Shown: piece by piece, positions 60,294 to 64,000 of the stretch
How the letters are laid out: the number at the start of each line of letters is the position of its first letter
Position numbering within the stretch: the stretch's first letter is position 1
Assembly: GCF_004123835.1 (NCBI RefSeq)
Contig: NZ_MZMU01000022.1
Span: forward strand, 62,001 to 126,000
DNA: 64,000 nucleotides
Reading direction: 5' to 3'
DNA from: Rhizobium leguminosarum
GTDB lineage: Bacteria; Pseudomonadota; Alphaproteobacteria; Rhizobiales; Rhizobiaceae
The notes under the pieces: model-generated
What the model saw: only the letters and a program-made list of their open reading frames with translations
Told to the model about the DNA's origin: nothing
Database searches by the model: none
Position numbers and translations under genes: made by a program

Positions 60294-61301
60294 TTAGCCT
60301 GCCGGCAGCCTTGAGCGCGCCGCGCTCGGCGGGCCGTCATTCAGACGGTTCCAGGCGCGGCGGAGCTGCCGCGCCGAGCCGAAGCCGGCGCGCATCGCGA
60401 CGGCCTCCATGTCCATCCGTGAGCCGGAGAGCATCTCGCGGGCGAGAGCGACCCGCATACGGTTGACAAAGTCCGTAACGCTCATGCCTGTCTGCTCGTT
60501 GAACAGTCGTGAAAGGTTGCGCGGGCTGGCACCGCTGAGGCGGGCAAGGGACGCCACCGACCAGTCCTGAGTGGGGTTGGCGACCACCGCATCCTGCGCA
60601 CGGTGAATGACCGGGTGAATATGGTTGCGACCTTCGAGCCAGGGCGAAAGTTGCGGATCCGAGCCGCCGCGCCTGAGATAGACGACAAGATATCGCGCCA
60701 CCGCAAGCGCGCAGGCATGCCCCGCCGCTTCGGCAACGATGTGCAACATGAGGTCTATGCCGGCGGTGATGCCGGCGCTCGTGAGGCGGTCTCCGTCCTC
60801 GACATAGAGCCGGTTGTCCCGGACGCGCGCGGTGGGCGCGAGCCTTGCGAGATCCTCTATGCAGGCGTGATGGGTGGTACACTCGCGGCCGTCGAGCATT
60901 CCGGCCTCGGCGGCGAGCAATGCCCCCGAGCAGATCGAAGCCAGTCGAATTCCCGGACGGATGGCGCGCTTCAGCCATACGACAATGGCAGCCTGGTCGG
61001 CGCGTTCCTGTTCGTTCCACGGACGGCTGTTTGCCATCGGGGCGTCGGCGCTGCCGGCAATGACGACAAGCGCGCCATCGGGCAAGCGCTCGGGTAACGC
61101 GGCGACGCCCGTGACGGCAAGACCGATCGAGCTGCCGACCGTCGCGGATGGGCCGATATAGGCGACGGTAAAGCGTACTGTGCGCTGTTCGAGGTTCGCC
61201 TTGCGCAGCACTTCGATCGGGCCGGCCACGTCGAGCAGCAGCACGCGCGGCGGCACGACGACGAAGACCGGAATATCGAAGGGCTGCGCGGCGTCCGTCA
61301 T
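60294..61301 (-). CDS. GlxA-type AraC-family transcriptional regulator
   Basis: The 335-residue protein has a DJ-1/PfpI-like N-terminal domain (FVVVPPRVLLLDVAGPIEVL at the start, then ASICSGALLAAEAGML with the nucleophile-elbow-like Cys). The C-terminal AraC HTH is WSVASLARLSGASPRNLSRL and VALAREMLSGSRMDMEAVAM. The start overlaps the stop of the cysteine-hydrolase gene by four bases (ATGA). It probably controls the hydrolase and itself. Members sense amines and related compounds; this ligand is unknown. Confidence 0.9.
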   Translation of the reverse strand: MTDAAQPFDIPVFVVVPPRVLLLDVAGPIEVLRKANLEQRTVRFTVAYIGPSATVGSSIGLAVTGVAALPERLPDGALVVIAGSADAPMANSRPWNEQERADQAAIVVWLKRAIRPGIRLASICSGALLAAEAGMLDGRECTTHHACIEDLARLAPTARVRDNRLYVEDGDRLTSAGITAGIDLMLHIVAEAAGHACALAVARYLVVYLRRGGSDPQLSPWLEGRNHIHPVIHRAQDAVVANPTQDWSVASLARLSGASPRNLSRLFNEQTGMSVTDFVNRMRVALAREMLSGSRMDMEAVAMRAGFGSARQLRRAWNRLNDGPPSAARSRLPAG

Positions 61302-61864
61302 GCGGCGAGCGACTTTCCGCGCCCGGCCAGGGCCTGTTCGACGGTCGCGATCCGAGCGAAACGGCCTGAGAGGACCAGCTCGGTCCGGTCCCGGATTTCC
61401 TTGGCGCTCCACGCGCGTCCTGCGGCGTCGGTCATCGGGAAGGTCAGGGTCGCTTCGCCGACATAGTCGACTTGATAGCCGAGATCCGAGGCATGGCGGG
61501 TCGTGGTCTCGCAGCACTGTTCGGTGCGGATGCCGGAGACGAGGATACGACGGACGCCGTTCTCGGTCAGCCACACGTCGAGACCGGAACCGACCAGGGC
61601 GCTATGGCGCCTCTTCCTGAACGTCGCCTTGGAAGCGATCCTGAGCGGGGCGAGTGTGCTGACGAACCCGGATGCTTCCGAAAACGGCCCATTTTCATCG
61701 ACATGGAAGATCTGGATGATGGGTATTCCATCGGCTTCCGCGCCGTCGATCAGAGCCTGCTGACGATCGATATAGGCGGAAGCGAGGTTTTCATCCCAGT
61801 AATCGCGGTGTCTGAAGGACTCCTGGGCGTCGATAACGAGAAGGATAGTATCATGGTCGGACAT
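61298..61864 (-). CDS. Isochorismatase-family cysteine hydrolase
   Basis: The 188-residue protein carries the catalytic triad of the family: Asp in LLVIDAQESFRHRDYWD, Lys in ATFRKRRHSALVGSGLD and Cys in SGIRTEQCCETTTRHA. Such enzymes act on isochorismate, nicotinamide or carbamoyl compounds. The ATG at 61864 has GGAG seven bases upstream; an ATG four codons earlier has none. It is coupled to the GlxA-type regulator gene. No siderophore genes are nearby, so isochorismatase itself is unlikely. Confidence 0.88.
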   Translation of the reverse strand: MSDHDTILLVIDAQESFRHRDYWDENLASAYIDRQQALIDGAEADGIPIIQIFHVDENGPFSEASGFVSTLAPLRIASKATFRKRRHSALVGSGLDVWLTENGVRRILVSGIRTEQCCETTTRHASDLGYQVDYVGEATLTFPMTDAAGRAWSAKEIRDRTELVLSGRFARIATVEQALAGRGKSLAA

Positions 61865-61999
61865 TTCTTGCTCCATGGAGGTTGATCATGAAGCTATATT
61901 CGGCGATTTGATGGCATGGGAAAATGCGCGCGCCGGACAAATAGCGGACAATTCGCGCCAATAGCCGCGGACGTTTCCAGGCCGTTCCGGGATCGACTG

Positions 62000-62728
62000 T
62001 CAGCTCGTAAAGCTTCGCAGATCCTTCAGCAGGTTGCGGTACCTTGCCTGGCTGCCGACCAGGTGCTCGCGCATGGCGTTGCGGGCGGCCTGGTCGTCTC
62101 TGTCCGAAATGGCGACGACGATTGCCTCGTGCTCCCTGTGGATCAGCTTTCGATAGGCGGTCTGTTCGGCCGTCCTTGATTCCGGGACGAGCCTCGACTG
62201 CGGGATGATCGCAGAGCCCTGCGATTCCAGGAACTGCCTGAACAGCGGATTGTTCGTGGCTTCGGCGATTGCGGCATGGAGCTCGAGATCCGCATCGCGA
62301 ATGGATTGATCGCTCTCAATGCACTGGAGAATTTTCCGGTGGCATTCGAATATCGCCTCCTCCTGTGCCGGCGAGCGGCGCAGGGCTGCAAGGCCCGCCG
62401 CCTCGATTTCGACAGGCGTTCTGATCTCGAGTACCTCAAGATCGGAGGCGACGCGGGCCTTGTCGACTTTCCGGGCGGAGAGCGCCGGATCGGCACCGAG
62501 TACGAAGATCCCAGCCCCCTGGCGCACCTCGACAAGCCCGTCGGAGCGAAGTGCTGCCACGGCCTCGCGCACGACGGTGCGGCTGACGCTGTGCGTTTCG
62601 GTCAGCTCGTGCTCGCTCGGAAGCTTGTCGCCGGCGGAATACTGGCCGCTCAATATGGCTTGCCGGAGGCTTTCGCCGACCTGTGAGACCAGCGACCCGG
62701 AGCCTTTGCTGCGATCCTTCATCTGCAT
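62000..62728 (-). CDS. GntR-family regulator, FadR subfamily
   Basis: The 242-residue protein has an N-terminal winged HTH (VSQVGESLRQAILSGQYSAG, then LPSEHELTETHSVSRTVVRE) and an FCD-type C-terminal domain (LEIRTPVEIEAAGLAA, then LELHAAIAEATNNPLFRQFL, and HEAIVVAI). Metal-binding residues of FCD domains are in the expected places (Asp, His). The start is ATG at 62728; a GTG at 62734 is the alternative. It is the best local candidate to regulate the uronate/oligosaccharide locus, because such regulators sense uronates. The link is inference. Confidence 0.9.
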   Translation of the reverse strand: MQMKDRSKGSGSLVSQVGESLRQAILSGQYSAGDKLPSEHELTETHSVSRTVVREAVAALRSDGLVEVRQGAGIFVLGADPALSARKVDKARVASDLEVLEIRTPVEIEAAGLAALRRSPAQEEAIFECHRKILQCIESDQSIRDADLELHAAIAEATNNPLFRQFLESQGSAIIPQSRLVPESRTAEQTAYRKLIHREHEAIVVAISDRDDQAARNAMREHLVGSQARYRNLLKDLRSFTS

Positions 62729-62803
62729 AGCCACGCCTGACCCCCGCCTCGGCTTTGATCCGCATGCCGTTCAAACGCGCGGCATCGCGAAAATCACGAT
62801 TCA

Positions 62804-62817
62804 TCACACATGTATGA
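62804..62817. promoter_or_regulatory. GntR-type palindrome upstream of the regulator
   Basis: TCACACA-TGTATGA is a 14-bp palindrome with one mismatch, inside a wider A+T-rich site (ATTCATC to GACAAAT). It is 76 bp upstream of the GntR start and has the look of a FadR-family operator. Confidence 0.45.
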
Positions 62818-62940
62818 CAAATTTCTCTGTCTTTCAATGGAGGGCAGCGCTTGTCCCTGCCTGTTGTGCCGGCAGGGCTGCGGCGATTGGATATAACGGA
62901 GATTATTCGCTATGATTGGGCGATCGAGAAGGGAGTTTCG

Positions 62941-63117
62941 ATGGAAACCAAAGTGCCCTCCGCGCATATTCCGCTGCCGCTCACGCGGGAGAAGCGTCGG
63001 CGTTTGACGCTCGAGGCTCTGGCCGATGTGGACGAGGGCAATGCCGTCGATCACCGGTCGGTCCAGGCTTGGGCCGATAGCCTCGACGGCGACAGGCCGG
63101 TTTTGTTGCCTCGGTGA
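62941..63117 (+). CDS. Small antitoxin-like protein without an adjacent toxin
   Basis: The 58-residue protein contains LPLTREKRRRLTLEALADVD and RSVQAWADSLDGD, which resemble the CopG/ParD-type antitoxins encoded with RelE/ParE-like toxins. The ATG has AAGGGAG and a spacing of five. No toxin gene follows: the next gene is the LacI gene on the other strand. It may be a remnant of a broken toxin-antitoxin pair, or a solitary regulator. Confidence 0.6.
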   Translation: METKVPSAHIPLPLTREKRRRLTLEALADVDEGNAVDHRSVQAWADSLDGDRPVLLPR

Positions 63118-63135
63118 TGAAGTTCAGGCAAGCAC

Positions 63136-64000
63136 TCACAACCGCCTGGTCGACTCCCCGCGCACGAATCTCGGCGTCAGGATGAAATCCTCAGGCGGCG
63201 CGGCGGCGGCCTCCGGGGTTGCTATTCTTGCCAGCAGACGTTGTGCCGCCAATTCGCCGAGCTTCTGTGCATCCTGCACCACCATGGTGATGCGGGGCGT
63301 GATGACATTGCTCCAGGGCACGTCGTCGACCATCGCCAGCGACACGTCGTCAGGGCAACGGAAACCCATCTCCTGCATCACCTGCAGTGCTGCGAGGCCC
63401 GTCATGTTGTTGGCGCCGATGATGGCGGTCGGCCGGTCGCGGCGGGTCAAGAGGCGCATCGCCTGCGCATGGCCGCCAGTCCTGGTGTAGCCGCCTTCGA
63501 CCACCAGCGAAGGGTCGATGTCCACGCTGGCGCCGGCCATCGTGGTCATGAAGCCCTTCAGGCGCTCGTCGGCAGTGTGCAGGCCGCTCGGCCCGGAGAT
63601 GAAGCCGATGCGTCTATGGCCAAGCTGCAGCAGATGTTCCGTCAGGATGGTGGTGGTCAGCGGGTTGTCGGAGCCGACAAAATCGCGCTCGGCGCCCTCC
63701 ACCTTCTGGTCGAACATCACAATCGGGGTCTTGAAGTCGCGCAGGAACGTGGCGTACTCCGCGCCGCGCCCGTTTGCCGCCAGCGCAATGCCGGCGATCT
63801 TCTGCGCCTGCAGCCGCTCCAGCAGCGCCCGTTCGAGATCGGCCCTGCCGGAGGAGTCGGCGATCAGGACGAAATAGCCGTGATCGAGCGCCTGGTGCTC
63901 GATCTCGCGGCGGATGTCGCCGAAGAACATGTTGCCGAGATTGGCCGCAACGAAGCCGATCAGCGAGCTTCGCCCGCGCGCTAGCGTCTGGGCCACCGGA
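63136..64000 (-). CDS. LacI-family transcriptional regulator, N-terminus beyond window
   Basis: The visible 288 or so codons hold the sensor domain of a LacI/GalR regulator: AQTLARGRSSLIGFVAANLG is the end of the hinge region, then FFGDIRREIEHQALDHGYFV and LTTTILTEHLLQLGHRRIGF. The HTH of about 55 residues lies past the right edge. The GTG at 63996 is internal. No operator can be seen here. Its target genes are probably outside the window. Confidence 0.92.
   Translation of the reverse strand, partial: PVAQTLARGRSSLIGFVAANLGNMFFGDIRREIEHQALDHGYFVLIADSSGRADLERALLERLQAQKIAGIALAANGRGAEYATFLRDFKTPIVMFDQKVEGAERDFVGSDNPLTTTILTEHLLQLGHRRIGFISGPSGLHTADERLKGFMTTMAGASVDIDPSLVVEGGYTRTGGHAQAMRLLTRRDRPTAIIGANNMTGLAALQVMQEMGFRCPDDVSLAMVDDVPWSNVITPRITMVVQDAQKLGELAAQRLLARIATPEAAAAPPEDFILTPRFVRGESTRRL

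Noticed and set aside
61298..61864. Isochorismatase for siderophore synthesis
   Set aside because: No other siderophore genes are seen. The coupled GlxA-type regulator points to a different small-molecule hydrolase.

Overview
This window looks like an accessory replicon (plasmid or chromid) or accessory chromosomal region of a fast-growing rhizobium, most likely the Rhizobium leguminosarum/etli group. The reasons are a high GC content, dense catabolic operons each with its own ABC or MFS importer, DUF982, DUF6522 and DUF2934 genes, a SARP/BTAD-TPR regulator, palindromic intergenic repeats of the RIME type, and a groESL operon under a CIRCE-like element. No replication genes, tRNA, rRNA, CRISPR array or intact insertion sequence was seen. 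The replicon type is inference.

Layout. 1-5.5 kb: amine or aldehyde oxidation genes (iron alcohol dehydrogenase, cut by the window edge; succinate-semialdehyde-type dehydrogenase; alpha/beta hydrolase; FAD oxidoreductase) and a divergent Lrp regulator. 5.9-14.3 kb: a probable operon on the minus strand with a GNAT protein, a class III aminotransferase, a HAD dehalogenase and a complete peptide-type ABC importer. 14.4-20.7 kb: a complete four-carbon acid sugar (threonate) pathway (LtnD, OtnI, OtnK, OtnC) with an MFS importer and a LacI regulator. Three near-identical 16-bp operators lie in the divergent promoter. 20.9-22.9 kb: a second HAD plus FAD amine oxidase pair.

22.9-31.2 kb is the most unusual part. 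A SARP-type BTAD/TPR regulator, a PAP2/haloperoxidase-fold protein carrying Asn-Lys repeats, a cytoplasmic subtilisin, an HExxH-like putative peptide-modifying protein (with HQAGH), a ThiF/E1-like adenylyltransferase and a translationally coupled 73-residue protein lie in tandem on one strand. The content resembles a peptide-modification (RiPP-like) locus. No precursor peptide is certain.

31.2-38.9 kb: a second catabolic operon (GabD-type dehydrogenase, tartrate-dehydrogenase-like enzyme, aldehyde dehydrogenase, cupin, GhrA-like reductase, ArgE-like deacylase) next to a divergent GNAT gene that is a paralogue of the one at 13.4 kb. 39-47.5 kb: LysR, an HPP/CBS membrane protein, groESL and several small stress-type genes. 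47.7-49.2 kb: a RES toxin with a long MbcA/ParS-type antitoxin. 49.3-62.7 kb: a polysaccharide-uptake and depolymerisation locus (heparinase II/III-type lyase, GH88 unsaturated uronyl hydrolase, DUF2264, family 1 ABC importer, YesL, GntR regulator), interrupted by an AraC/cysteine-hydrolase pair. 62.9-64 kb: an orphan antitoxin-like gene and a LacI gene running off the edge.

Taken together the window is mainly a collection of scavenging modules for plant- or soil-derived compounds. Each has its own transporter and local regulator. One putative peptide-modification locus is placed among them.
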